A stretch of DNA of 64,000 bases from UBA1351 sp965140555 (GTDB taxonomy: Bacteria > Bacillota > Clostridia > Lachnospirales > Vallitaleaceae). The first letter of the stretch is position 1. Each line of letters starts with the position of its first letter. This document shows, in pieces, positions 34,354 to 46,192 of this stretch. Both the position numbers and the translations under genes were made by a program. The DNA is taken from NCBI GenBank assembly GCA_965140555.1, contig OZ223259.1, positions 1,240,001 through 1,304,000 of the forward strand, in the 5' to 3' direction. The notes under the pieces were generated by a model. That model had not been told where the DNA came from, did not search any database, and saw only the letters and a list, made by a program, of their open reading frames with translations.

Positions 34354-35413
34354 ATAATCCTTTTTCCAGCTGTACTAAGTTTTCCTCCATGATCTGGATA
34401 TAACTTGCTCCTTCTTCAATATCCTTTTTGGTCACTGATTGCATGGAATTCATGGTTCGTATTTCTACTCCTTTTTCCTTAGCACTATCTAAAACTGTAT
34501 TCGCAATAGATTTATCCGAATTTTCTATGACATAGATTGACGGTAATTGTAATGCATCCACTTTGTCTGCAAGAAATGCAACCGTTTCAAAGCTTGCTTC
34601 TGTTTCCGCACTACATCCTACAAAGGCTGCATAATAGTTCAATCCATAATCATCAATAAGATATCGGAATGGGAATCGATCCCCAAATAAAACCGTTTTA
34701 TTCGGTGCCCCATCCACAGCCTCCTGATATTTTTTGTCTAACTTAGCAAGTCGTTCATTAAACGCTTTTGCATTCTCTTGATACGTCTTTTGATGTCCTG
34801 CATCCAGTTCTCCTAAAGCTGCGGCAATTGCATCTGTAAATTCCTCTGCATTGCGCAAGGATAGCCAAACGTGCTCATCCAACTCTGCTTCATGGTCACT
34901 GTCTTCATGCTCATGGTCGCTATCTTCATGATCATGATCGTCTTCCTCATGGTCGCTGTCTTCATGATCGTGGTCATGCTCTTCTTCTTGCATGCCTTCT
35001 ACAACTTCTTCTTCCTTTGCATCCTTACCCATGATCTCCATCAAATTTATAACTTTTGTTGTCGAATCCGGTACAGCCGACAATGCTTGATCAACCCATG
35101 TATCTGACTCGCCTCCGACATATATAAACAAATCACTTTCTGCAATTGTCGTCATATCCTGAGCTGTCGGTTGATAACTATGTAAATCAACACCATTATC
35201 TAGGAGTAAGGTTAACTCAACATGAGAAGTATCATCACCGACTACTTCACGAACCCAATCATAGGGCGGAAAAATCGTACTTACAACTTTTATAACATTA
35301 TCCTGGTCGTCTGTAGCTGTTACTTCTTGATTTTTGGCATTACCTGATAAACATCCTGTCATTCCTACCACAAGCGTAAGTGTCATCAGCATGCTCAAAG
35401 CGAATCGTTTCAT
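34343..35413 (-). CDS. znuA: Zinc-binding lipoprotein (ZnuA type) with long His/Asp/Glu loop
   Basis: A 356-residue precursor: lipoprotein signal (MLMTLTLVVGMTGC), then a cluster A-I metal-binding domain (IFPPYDWVREVVGD, metal His in DLHSYQPTAQDM, DEHVWLSL). Between them, at about 145-185, is a loop of repeated His-Asp-Glu units (HDHEDSDHEEDDHDHED), which in ZnuA proteins gathers zinc. The repeat is also visible in the DNA as short tandem units. GGAGG precedes the start. It is the second gene of the operon. Confidence 0.93.
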   Translation of the reverse strand: MKRFALSMLMTLTLVVGMTGCLSGNAKNQEVTATDDQDNVIKVVSTIFPPYDWVREVVGDDTSHVELTLLLDNGVDLHSYQPTAQDMTTIAESDLFIYVGGESDTWVDQALSAVPDSTTKVINLMEIMGKDAKEEEVVEGMQEEEHDHDHEDSDHEEDDHDHEDSDHEHEDSDHEAELDEHVWLSLRNAEEFTDAIAAALGELDAGHQKTYQENAKAFNERLAKLDKKYQEAVDGAPNKTVLFGDRFPFRYLIDDYGLNYYAAFVGCSAETEASFETVAFLADKVDALQLPSIYVIENSDKSIANTVLDSAKEKGVEIRTMNSMQSVTKKDIEEGASYIQIMEENLVQLEKGLYGE

Positions 35414-35485
35414 TCTTATACCTCCAAATTGTCATTCAATTGTCCTAGCATTATTTTTATCTTTATTGACTGTGCGTATAAGAAC

Positions 35486-35782
35486 TCAATTCAGAAGTAA
35501 CACCTTAAGGCTTACCGGAGTAAGCCTTCGGATGTCTTCATCTTTAATTTTAGACATACGATCATGTATACAGAATAATACCGTAAACACAATAATCAGA
35601 AGGGGGATGAACCACCTTAGACTATTTATCCGCTCCACCGTCTTCTCGATTTGCTGACAGATAGGGCAGTTGGGATCCGGAACATGATGATGATGTACAT
35701 TTTTTATCACAAATAGATACCCAAAAGTAAACGTACCGATGATGACCATGATTAGTACTATAGCTATGAACTTTTTCATCAT
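35486..35782 (-). CDS. Small membrane protein with HHHH and CPIC motifs heading the zinc operon
   Basis: A 98-residue protein with two membrane helices (FIAIVLIMVIIGTFTFGYLFV and WFIPLLIIVFTVLFCI). Between them is HHHHVPDPNCPICQQIEK, a likely metal-binding extracellular segment. It precedes znuA by 72 bases on the same strand, and the operator GCAAG-N3-CTTGC lies 19 bases before its start, so it is probably co-regulated by zinc. I know no named family. Possible roles: zinc sensor or chaperone for the ZnuABC importer. The first codons are MMKK; either ATG may be used. Confidence 0.65.
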   Translation of the reverse strand: MMKKFIAIVLIMVIIGTFTFGYLFVIKNVHHHHVPDPNCPICQQIEKTVERINSLRWFIPLLIIVFTVLFCIHDRMSKIKDEDIRRLTPVSLKVLLLN

Positions 35783-35800
35783 CTATCACCACTTTCTATT

Positions 35801-35813
35801 GCAAGTCTCTTGC
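35801..35813. promoter_or_regulatory. Putative zinc-regulator operator (copy 1)
   Basis: GCAAG-TCT-CTTGC forms a perfect 5+5 palindrome with a three-base centre. On the minus strand it begins four bases after a -10-like TATGAT, so it covers the presumed start of transcription of the small-membrane-protein/znuACB operon. The same palindrome occurs twice at the second zinc cluster (53115-53127, 53176-53188). Confidence 0.65.
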
Positions 35814-35887
35814 GTTATCATAATAGCTCAATGGTAATATGCTTTTCTCTCCTTGTCAATGCATTGACCAAAATCTTAAGAATATTG

Positions 35888-37790
35888 TCATTCATTTATT
35901 TCCAATCCTTCAACATGCTTACGTTCCATGCTATGCCTTGCCTTCCTTGTATCTACCGTATCAAACACAATAGAGAAGTCATAGTTTGGTGGGTACAGTT
36001 CGCTGGCACTCACGCGTAATTTCAATCGGGTATGGTTAACTATGACTTTTTTATCATGATACTGTACAGAATAGTTGCCTTTTTCATCTACTTTTTCATA
36101 GATGATTCCAATTCCCTTTTCCGGATATACATAGACACTATCGCCTTTACTAAAGGACGGTTCATCTTGATTATTTTGTTGATTCTTAGGCTTTCGCTGG
36201 ATTCTAACCTGTGTTTTATTGATGCCTTTTAGCTCTTTCTTTATATCAATAAAGGTTTCTCCCGAATACTGTCCATAAGCTGCTTCTTCTGCTCGTTGAA
36301 GCAAACCCTTTGGCATTCCCAAACTGTTAGCGATCTGTATAGCACAACTCTCTCCTGCTTCTCCAATAATAAGTTGGTATTGAGGTTGCAGCGTCTCTAA
36401 ATCAAACGTCATTCTTGCATTCAATACACCATCTTCTACTTGCGCATACCGTTTTACTTCAGGATAGTGGGTCGTTACTAGGTATAAACCGGCTATTTCA
36501 TTTAATGCCTGTAAAATAGCTATAGCAATTCCCATCCCCTCTGTTGGGTCCGTTCCACTTCCAAGTTCATCCATGATGACCAAACTTTCTTTTGTACAAT
36601 GTTCCAAAATATAAAGTACACGTTTAATATGTGATGAGAATGTCGATAGATTGTCTTGAATATTTTGACCATCTCCAATATCACACAAAATATTACTATG
36701 CATGCACATTTTTGCCTTTTTAGCAGGTACATGTAACCCACATTGAGCCATATACGATAGCAAGCCAACTGTTTTAATGGCAACCGTTTTCCCACCTGTA
36801 TTCGGACCGGTAATAACAATCCCTTTATTCTCGCCACCAATATCAAAATTCAAAGGGACTGTTGTTCTATGATCCATAAGAGGATGCTTCGCTTCTTCTA
36901 AGTGTATTGACCGTTTCTCATGAAATACAGGGGACACACCATTAATCTTCTGACTATACGCCCCTTTTGCAAAAATAAAGTCCAAACGTTCCATATAGCG
37001 AATATTTTCTTCAAAAGCATCTTCCTGTTCCAGATACCATTGCTGTCAATATATAGAGTATTGTCTGTACTTCATTTTCTTCTTCTACCTTCAAGTTCTC
37101 TATCTCTTGATTTATGATTCGTACTTCAGCCGGTTCAATAAACAAGGTTGTTCCTGTTGCCGATTTTTCGATGACCTGGCCTTTTACTTTTCCCTTTGCA
37201 CTCTTTTTGAGAGGCACACATAAGCGACCGTTTTTGATTGTGACGAATTGATCACTCATATATGTTTGATTCTGCTTTAACACCCGCTCAGTTTTGTCTC
37301 GAACTTTTCCTTCTGCCTGTGCAATAGCCACCCTTAATTGGTGAAGTCGCTTACTGGCATGCTCATCAACTTGCCCGTGTCGTATTGTACGATGGATTTC
37401 CTCAAGCACGTCATCCATGCCCACTAAATTTTCTTCATAATAGGCCAAAGGAATTCCAATATCTTTGCCTTTATTTAAATAGAGTTTCATACGACCGACA
37501 GCTGAAAGTGTCATTGCAATCTGCATAAATGCCTCCTCTTTTAGGCATCCGCCTTTCGAAGCAAAACTCAATGCCTCCTTGACTCCGGTTAGCATAGCAA
37601 GTGGTGGACGTCCAAACCTGTCTAACATGTCTCTCGCCTCATCCGTTTCACGTATTGCGGCCATGAGTGCCGTTTCTGAGAGGATTATGTCCATCTCTTT
37701 AATTCGTTCTTTTGCTGCTTCTGTCATTGCATATTCCACAAGTTGATCTATAATTTGATTAAATTCTAAAATTTCCTTATTTGTTTTCAT
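35888..37790 (-). pseudogene. MutS2-like ATPase gene with a +1 frameshift
   Basis: Two frames together give a 633-residue MutS2-like protein. The first (start 37790, AAAGGA upstream) has MKTNKEILEFNQIIDQLVEYAMTEAAKERI, the clamp domain and GTTLFIEPAEVRIINQEIENL. The second has Walker A TGPNTGGKTVAIKTVGLLS, Walker B SLVIMDELGSGTDPTEG and VTTHYPEVKRYA. The shift is at a GG (forward CC at 37030-37031): removing one G gives the expected VSEQEDAFEENIRYMERLDF. The protein ends with a KOW-like segment and YDFSIVFDTVDTRKARHSMERKH, without the Smr nuclease domain of standard MutS2. The defect may be a real mutation or a sequencing error. Upstream lies a long leader with attenuator features. Confidence 0.75.
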
Positions 37791-37853
37791 GATTGTCCTT
37801 TCTTCTTCTCTAGCATCAAATTCTTTCTGTCTAACGTCTTGAAAGGAGCAAAT

Positions 37854-37905
37854 AAAAAAACCACCAAAAGTGTAACTCAATATGAGCATAACACTTTAAG
37901 TGGTT
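37854..37905 (-). terminator. Terminator in the leader of the MutS2-like gene
   Basis: On the minus strand AACCAC/GTGGTT and AAGTGT/ACACTT pair around a loop and are followed by seven T. It lies 64 bases before the start codon of the gene it precedes, so it should act as an attenuator or end an upstream leader RNA. Confidence 0.75.
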
Positions 37906-37965
37906 CTTGACATCATCATCAAACCAACTTGAGTAAGTGTATGCATGTTAAAGAGTAAAACAAAT

Positions 37966-37982
37966 AAACCGATAAACGGTTT
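37966..37982 (-). terminator. Weak terminator-like hairpin in the same leader
   Basis: AAACCG/CGGTTT with loop of five, then ATTTGTTTT on the minus strand. Short stem; it may be a pause or regulatory hairpin. Confidence 0.4.
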
Positions 37983-38012
37983 CTCAATAATCCTATACTA
38001 TTCATTCAGTGA

Positions 38013-38051
38013 TTATTTATTTGCTCTTCCTACTATTAACACACTTAACAT
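38013..38051 (-). CDS. 12-codon leader ORF upstream of the MutS2-like gene
   Basis: ATG at 38051 with GAGG seven bases before it encodes MLSVLIVGRANK and stops with TAA at 38015-38013. The stop codon lies within an AATAATC/GATTATT hairpin (37986-38017). The ORF sits about 24 bases after the predicted start point of a near-consensus promoter and ahead of two terminator-like hairpins. This layout resembles ribosome-stalling leaders of antibiotic-inducible genes. Translation is inferred only from the start site and context. Confidence 0.45.
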   Translation of the reverse strand: MLSVLIVGRANK

Positions 38052-38081
38052 ACACGTACCTCGTTTCATAAAATTAATCTT

Positions 38082-38109
38082 ATTATACATGATAAAGAGA
38101 ATTTGTCAA
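38082..38109 (-). promoter_or_regulatory. Consensus promoter of the MutS2-like leader
   Basis: TTGACA (38109-38104), 16-base spacer, TATAAT (38087-38082) on the minus strand, 292 bases before the start codon of the gene. Confidence 0.8.
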
Positions 38110-38123
38110 TCCTATAAGAGAAA

Positions 38124-38151
38124 TTGACATAAAATTCTTTTATGATAAACT
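38124..38151 (+). promoter_or_regulatory. Promoter of the START-like gene
   Basis: TTGACA (38124-38129), 16-base spacer, TAAACT. It is divergent from the MutS2-leader promoter, with the two -35 boxes 14 bases apart. Confidence 0.6.
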
Positions 38152-38200
38152 AGAGTTAACTGATTCTTCGTTGCTTTCTATTGTTAAAAGGAGGTTTCCT

Positions 38201-38638
38201 ATGGGACAACTTATCCATATTGAAACAACTATCCATGCCCCCATTGATCAAGTATGGGCATGTTTTACAGAACCTCAGCATATTGAACACTGGAATTTTG
38301 CTTCATCCGACTGGCACTGCAAAGATGCTAGCGTTGATTTACGCATTGGTGGCAAACAAACATCACGTATGGAAGCTATTGATGGGACTACTGGCTTTGA
38401 CTTCGGTATGACATTTACTGACATTATTATCGGTAACGAACTTGTCATGCGCTTAGATGACGGACGTTATATGGATGTTTATTTTATCCATGAAAACGGT
38501 GCTACTCTCGTTGAAGAAAATTTTGAAGCAGAAGATAATAACTCATTAGAGCTCCAACAAGAAGGCTGGCAACGTATTCTTAATCAATTTAGAGATTATG
38601 TCGAATCCATTGTTGCCCACCCCCACATAACCACATAA
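38201..38638 (+). CDS. SRPBCC/AHSA1-type (START-like) domain protein
   Basis: A 145-residue single-domain protein: IETTIHAPIDQVWACFTEPQHIEHWNFASSDWHC, then RIGGKQTSRMEAIDG, VTFTDI-like GMTFTDIIIGNEL and QQEGWQRILNQFRDYVES. This is the Bet-v1/AHSA1 fold, which forms a hydrophobic pocket; many are annotated as SRPBCC or activator of Hsp90-like and have unknown ligands. Start chosen at 38201 because AAAGGAGG lies seven bases upstream. Single-gene unit. Confidence 0.88.
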   Translation: MGQLIHIETTIHAPIDQVWACFTEPQHIEHWNFASSDWHCKDASVDLRIGGKQTSRMEAIDGTTGFDFGMTFTDIIIGNELVMRLDDGRYMDVYFIHENGATLVEENFEAEDNNSLELQQEGWQRILNQFRDYVESIVAHPHITT

Positions 38639-38696
38639 TTCACTTCAGTTCATACCATCCTATAACTTCACTTGTCCTGCCTTCAATATAAAACCA

Positions 38697-39188
38697 TCAT
38701 AGATAGAGAGATTCAAGAAGATCTATTCCCGTTTTAGTCCGGAATATTCTCTTCTTAATCTTCTCTATAGCTTGTCTAGACAGCCCATCTTCTTCACTAT
38801 TAACTATAAAGTCTGCTTCAATTAAAATCTGATCATCGATTTCTTTTGGACGATTATATGTATGATGGTGACCTATTAAATAACATATACGATCAATTTC
38901 TTCCTCTGGAACGTTTCTCCTAATCAACATTTCTCTTGCAATAGTTGGTCCTTCGATTTCTTGCCACTTACCGGCCGAACTCCCATATTTTTCTTCACTT
39001 ACTTTTATCCCGATATCATGGGTTAATGCTGCAATTTCTATGCGGTCTTGTATCTCTTTGCTGACTTTTTCTCCAAAAGCAATTGCTTTTGCATAACCAT
39101 ATACCTTTATTAAATGACTTGATCTGCGACTATCGTTACCATAGTACGATAACATATCCGTTAATATTTCATTAATCAATGTTGTCAT
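38697..39188 (-). CDS. HD-domain phosphohydrolase family protein
   Basis: A 163-residue HD protein. Metal ligands are seen in HLIKVYGYAKAIAFGEK, ALTHDIGIKVSEEKYG (HD pair), the second histidines in IGHHHTYNRP and DQILIEADFIVNSEEDG. Small proteins of this kind are often annotated as HD-superfamily hydrolases acting on nucleotides; substrate unknown. AGGAG precedes the ATG. It is downstream of the rRNA terminator and on the same strand. Confidence 0.85.
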   Translation of the reverse strand: MTTLINEILTDMLSYYGNDSRRSSHLIKVYGYAKAIAFGEKVSKEIQDRIEIAALTHDIGIKVSEEKYGSSAGKWQEIEGPTIAREMLIRRNVPEEEIDRICYLIGHHHTYNRPKEIDDQILIEADFIVNSEEDGLSRQAIEKIKKRIFRTKTGIDLLESLYL

Positions 39189-39215
39189 TTTGCTCTCCTA
39201 TTCTTCTTTCATTAT

Positions 39216-39264
39216 ATGATTAGCCCGACAAAAAGTAAGTAGATGCTTTTGTCGACCTAATCAT
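39216..39264. repeat. Interrupted inverted repeat between rRNA operon and HD gene
   Basis: ATGATTAG-CC-CGACAAAA (39216-39233) pairs with TTTTGTCG-AC-CTAATCAT (39247-39264), 16 of 18 positions. There is no T run, so it may be a processing or operator site. Confidence 0.45.
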
Positions 39265-39272
39265 TATATAAC

Positions 39273-39323
39273 AAAAAAGAGATTTTATAAATGCACAGTC
39301 AACTCTGCACTTATAAAATCTCT
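39273..39323 (-). terminator. Terminator of the rRNA operon
   Basis: On the minus strand a 13-base stem (39278-39290 with 39311-39323), extended by TGCA pairs, is followed by six T. It lies about 90 bases beyond the 23S 3' end. Confidence 0.85.
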
Positions 39324-39413
39324 TCTATTCTTATACAAAAACGTATCTAAATAAAGTCGAACCTATTTACTATCCTATACATCAATCTATCATACTCTTA
39401 AACCAACTTCTTA

Positions 39414-42309
<2,896 letters not shown>

Positions 42310-42544
42310 TTGCTTTAAGAGTATGATACATTTCTGTATCTGATAGTTTTGGTTCACATACGTCGACGACTCGTCGTATGTTTCCTTGGATTTATTTCTT
42401 CTATGAATCGGCTAATTCATAGTTAGATAATAGGTTTATTTTCATTAATCAGTTCCTGGTAGTTCTGATTAATTCGACTTTATTCAGTTATCAACGTTCT
42501 CGCATTTCTAAGGTCCTTCTCTATTCTTTCCTAGAAGAACCCAA

Positions 42545-42605
42545 TAACATAAGGAGACTCGAACTCCTAACCTTCCGGTCGCTTCCATCTAAGCTATATT
42601 CATAT
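42545..42605 (-). tRNA. tRNA-like remnant in the 5S-23S spacer
   Basis: The minus strand has GCTTAGATGGAAGC (D-arm-like) followed by GGTTAGGAGTTCGAGTCTCC, in which AGGAG/CTCCT encloses the T loop TTCGAGT. Only about nine bases separate the D-arm part from the variable region, so no anticodon arm is possible, and the acceptor ends do not pair. I read it as a decayed tRNA, now part of the precursor-rRNA spacer. Confidence 0.45.
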
Positions 42606-42609
42606 ATAA

Positions 42610-42724
42610 AAGGCAGCCACCTACTCTCCCGGGCCGTTACCAGCCAAGTACCATCGGCCGTCCAAGGCTTAACCATCGTGTTCGGTATGGGTACGGGTGT
42701 TTCCCTAGGACGCATCGCCACCTA
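42610..42724 (-). rRNA. 5S ribosomal RNA
   Basis: About 115 bases. The minus strand starts AGGTGGCGATGCG, contains CCCATACCGAACACGATGG and ends GGAGAGTAGGTGGCTGCC. It lies between 16S and 23S rather than after 23S. Confidence 0.93.
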
Positions 42725-44523
<1,799 letters not shown>

Positions 44524-44734
44524 AAAAGTTTAATCTCTCGCTTGAAACACTAGCATTTTGCTAATTTAAAGTTCTTATCCATAACCGTAGTTACTTCAAA
44601 GGAATTAAAGGTATATGAGTTTACTTCACGATTCAATTATCAAATGTTCTTGTCTTACTTGCTACTTCGAAACCCTTGCTACGACTGGCTCAGCGCCTTG
44701 TCTGTAGTTTGTGTTGTCCGAAGCAACGAATGTA
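44524..44734 (-). other. rRNA operon leader
   Basis: Sequence between the promoter and the 16S 5' end. No gene seen; expected to hold antitermination and processing signals. Confidence 0.6.
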
Positions 44735-44763
44735 ATTCTACCTTGTTTCAGAACAAATGTCAA
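44735..44763 (-). promoter_or_regulatory. rRNA operon promoter
   Basis: On the minus strand TTGACA (44763-44758), 17-base spacer, TAGAAT (44740-44735). Near-consensus, as usual for rRNA promoters. Confidence 0.8.
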
Positions 44764-44806
44764 CACCTTTTTTTTAAAACTTTTGCTTTTTTTCTTCTCT
44801 CCAAAC

Positions 44807-44838
44807 AAAAAAACCTCTACACCCCTTTAATTTAGAGG
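44807..44838 (-). terminator. Terminator of hisA
   Basis: CCTCTA/TAGAGG stem followed by seven T on the minus strand, 75 bases beyond the hisA stop and just before the rRNA promoter. Confidence 0.75.
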
Positions 44839-44913
44839 CTTTCAAGGCTTTTTGCTTTTTCAAATTTTTCCCTTGTTTTTTATTCTTTTCCAATATTTTC
44901 CATTATCTTCCAA

Positions 44914-45663
44914 TTATTTTCTATTTTTTGATAACACTTCTTGAAAGCTAATTGTCCCTCCAAATATATCAAGGGCACTTCCTATTGTATAGTTCACTTT
45001 ACTTTTTCCGACCTTTTCTATTCGGTCAATATCCGCAATTGATGCAATGCCTCCGGCATAGGTACACGTTATAGTATCATTTTGGCTTAGTAATGCAATT
45101 AACTCCTCATCTATCCCCTGACGCAACCCTTCAACATCAACTGCATGTACCAATAGTTCATCACAAAAATTTGACAGATATCTTATATTGTCTTCATTGA
45201 CTTCAAACTGCGTAAACTCCTGCCAACGATTCGTAACCACATAATATCGCCCATCTTTTTTTCGACAACTCAAATCAATAACCAACTTGTCCTTACCTAC
45301 TGCTTCTACAATCCTATGTAAATGTTCTTTATTAAAAGAACCATCTTTAAAAATATAAGACGTTACAATGATATGGCTTGCACCCATCTGAATATATTGT
45401 GATGCATTCTCTGCATTAATTCCTCCACCAACTTGCAAGCCTAAGGGATATGCTGCAAGCGCTTTTTGAATCTCATTGTCATTACCTTTACCAATAGCAA
45501 TAACATGACCGCCTTGCAATCTATTCGTTCTATAAAGCGTCGCGTAATAGGCCGCATCTTTTTCTGAAACAAAATTCTCTACAGCTCCCTCTTCATTTAA
45601 ACTGCCTCCGACAATCTGTTTAACTTTTCCTTCATGCAAGTCTATACAAGGTCTAAATTCCAT
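44914..45663 (-). CDS. hisA: Eukaryotic-type ProFAR isomerase HisA
   Basis: A 249-residue TIM-barrel protein that starts FRPCIDLHEGKVKQIVGGSL, with LQVGGGINAENASQYIQMGASHIIVTSYIF, LVIDLSCRKKDGRYYVVTNRWQEFT and TYAGGIASIADID. This wording matches the eukaryotic-type HisA family (as in fungal HIS6) rather than standard bacterial HisA. It catalyses the Amadori isomerisation in histidine synthesis. No other his genes are near, so it is an isolated pathway gene. A GAGGTG site precedes the ATG. Confidence 0.88.
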   Translation of the reverse strand: MEFRPCIDLHEGKVKQIVGGSLNEEGAVENFVSEKDAAYYATLYRTNRLQGGHVIAIGKGNDNEIQKALAAYPLGLQVGGGINAENASQYIQMGASHIIVTSYIFKDGSFNKEHLHRIVEAVGKDKLVIDLSCRKKDGRYYVVTNRWQEFTQFEVNEDNIRYLSNFCDELLVHAVDVEGLRQGIDEELIALLSQNDTITCTYAGGIASIADIDRIEKVGKSKVNYTIGSALDIFGGTISFQEVLSKNRK

Positions 45664-45779
45664 TCTTTCACCTCTTATTCCATACTATTTGTTTCATTAT
45701 ACACCATATAGAATAGAATTTGTCCCTTTTTTCCACGACCCTCACATGAATCTTTGCTAGGCGAATGCATTTAATTATT

Positions 45780-46007
45780 CTATCGCTCCATTAATCCTTC
45801 AACTTCTTTAAAAAAATCACTCGGTTTCACATGCAGTATTTCACACATCGCAAATATGATCCTCACTGTCGGTCGTCGTTTTTGACGTTCAATAAGACTT
45901 ACATACGTTCTATCTATGTTGCAATGGTATGCAAGAGCTTCTTGCGAAATCCCAGCTGCCTTTCTTTTTTTCTTCAAGACTGTTGCTAGCGCCGCTTCCA
46001 GATTCAT
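45780..46007 (-). CDS. Small XRE-family transcriptional regulator
   Basis: A 75-residue protein that is a single helix-turn-helix domain: LKKKRKAAGISQEALAYHCNIDRTYVSLIERQKRRPTVRIIFAMCEILHVKPSDFF. GGAGG lies nine bases before the start. It is divergent from the HD-GYP gene. An inverted repeat TGATACAA-N11-TTGTATCA between them is a candidate binding site. Confidence 0.88.
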   Translation of the reverse strand: MNLEAALATVLKKKRKAAGISQEALAYHCNIDRTYVSLIERQKRRPTVRIIFAMCEILHVKPSDFFKEVEGLMER

Positions 46008-46090
46008 TCATTATTACCTCCTTCTCTAACTTCCAATATGTTTGCATTTCTGCAAATAGTCTACAGACTATAGTCATCAAAAGAAAGTTA

Positions 46091-46117
46091 TGATACAATA
46101 AGACTTATCTTGTATCA
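46091..46117. promoter_or_regulatory. Candidate operator between XRE and HD-GYP genes
   Basis: TGATACAA (46091-46098) and TTGTATCA (46110-46117) are perfect inverted arms with an 11-base spacer. Confidence 0.45.
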
Positions 46118-46192
46118 ACCAAAATGTGTTCGTATCCATTTCGGCAAAAGTAAGATTCCACGAGTTAGGGTATAAATAGAGAGGCGATTATA

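Noticed and set aside
34880..34990. Tandem DNA repeat as a repeat element or CRISPR-like array
   Set aside because: It is the coding sequence of the His/Asp/Glu loop of ZnuA; units are short, irregular and without spacers.
37791..38109. T-box riboswitch before the MutS2-like gene
   Set aside because: No T-box core sequence or specifier-type stem was found; the short ORF and hairpins fit attenuation better.
42310..42608. A complete tRNA gene in the 5S-23S spacer
   Set aside because: D-arm and T-arm parts are present but there is no space for an anticodon arm and no pairing acceptor stem.
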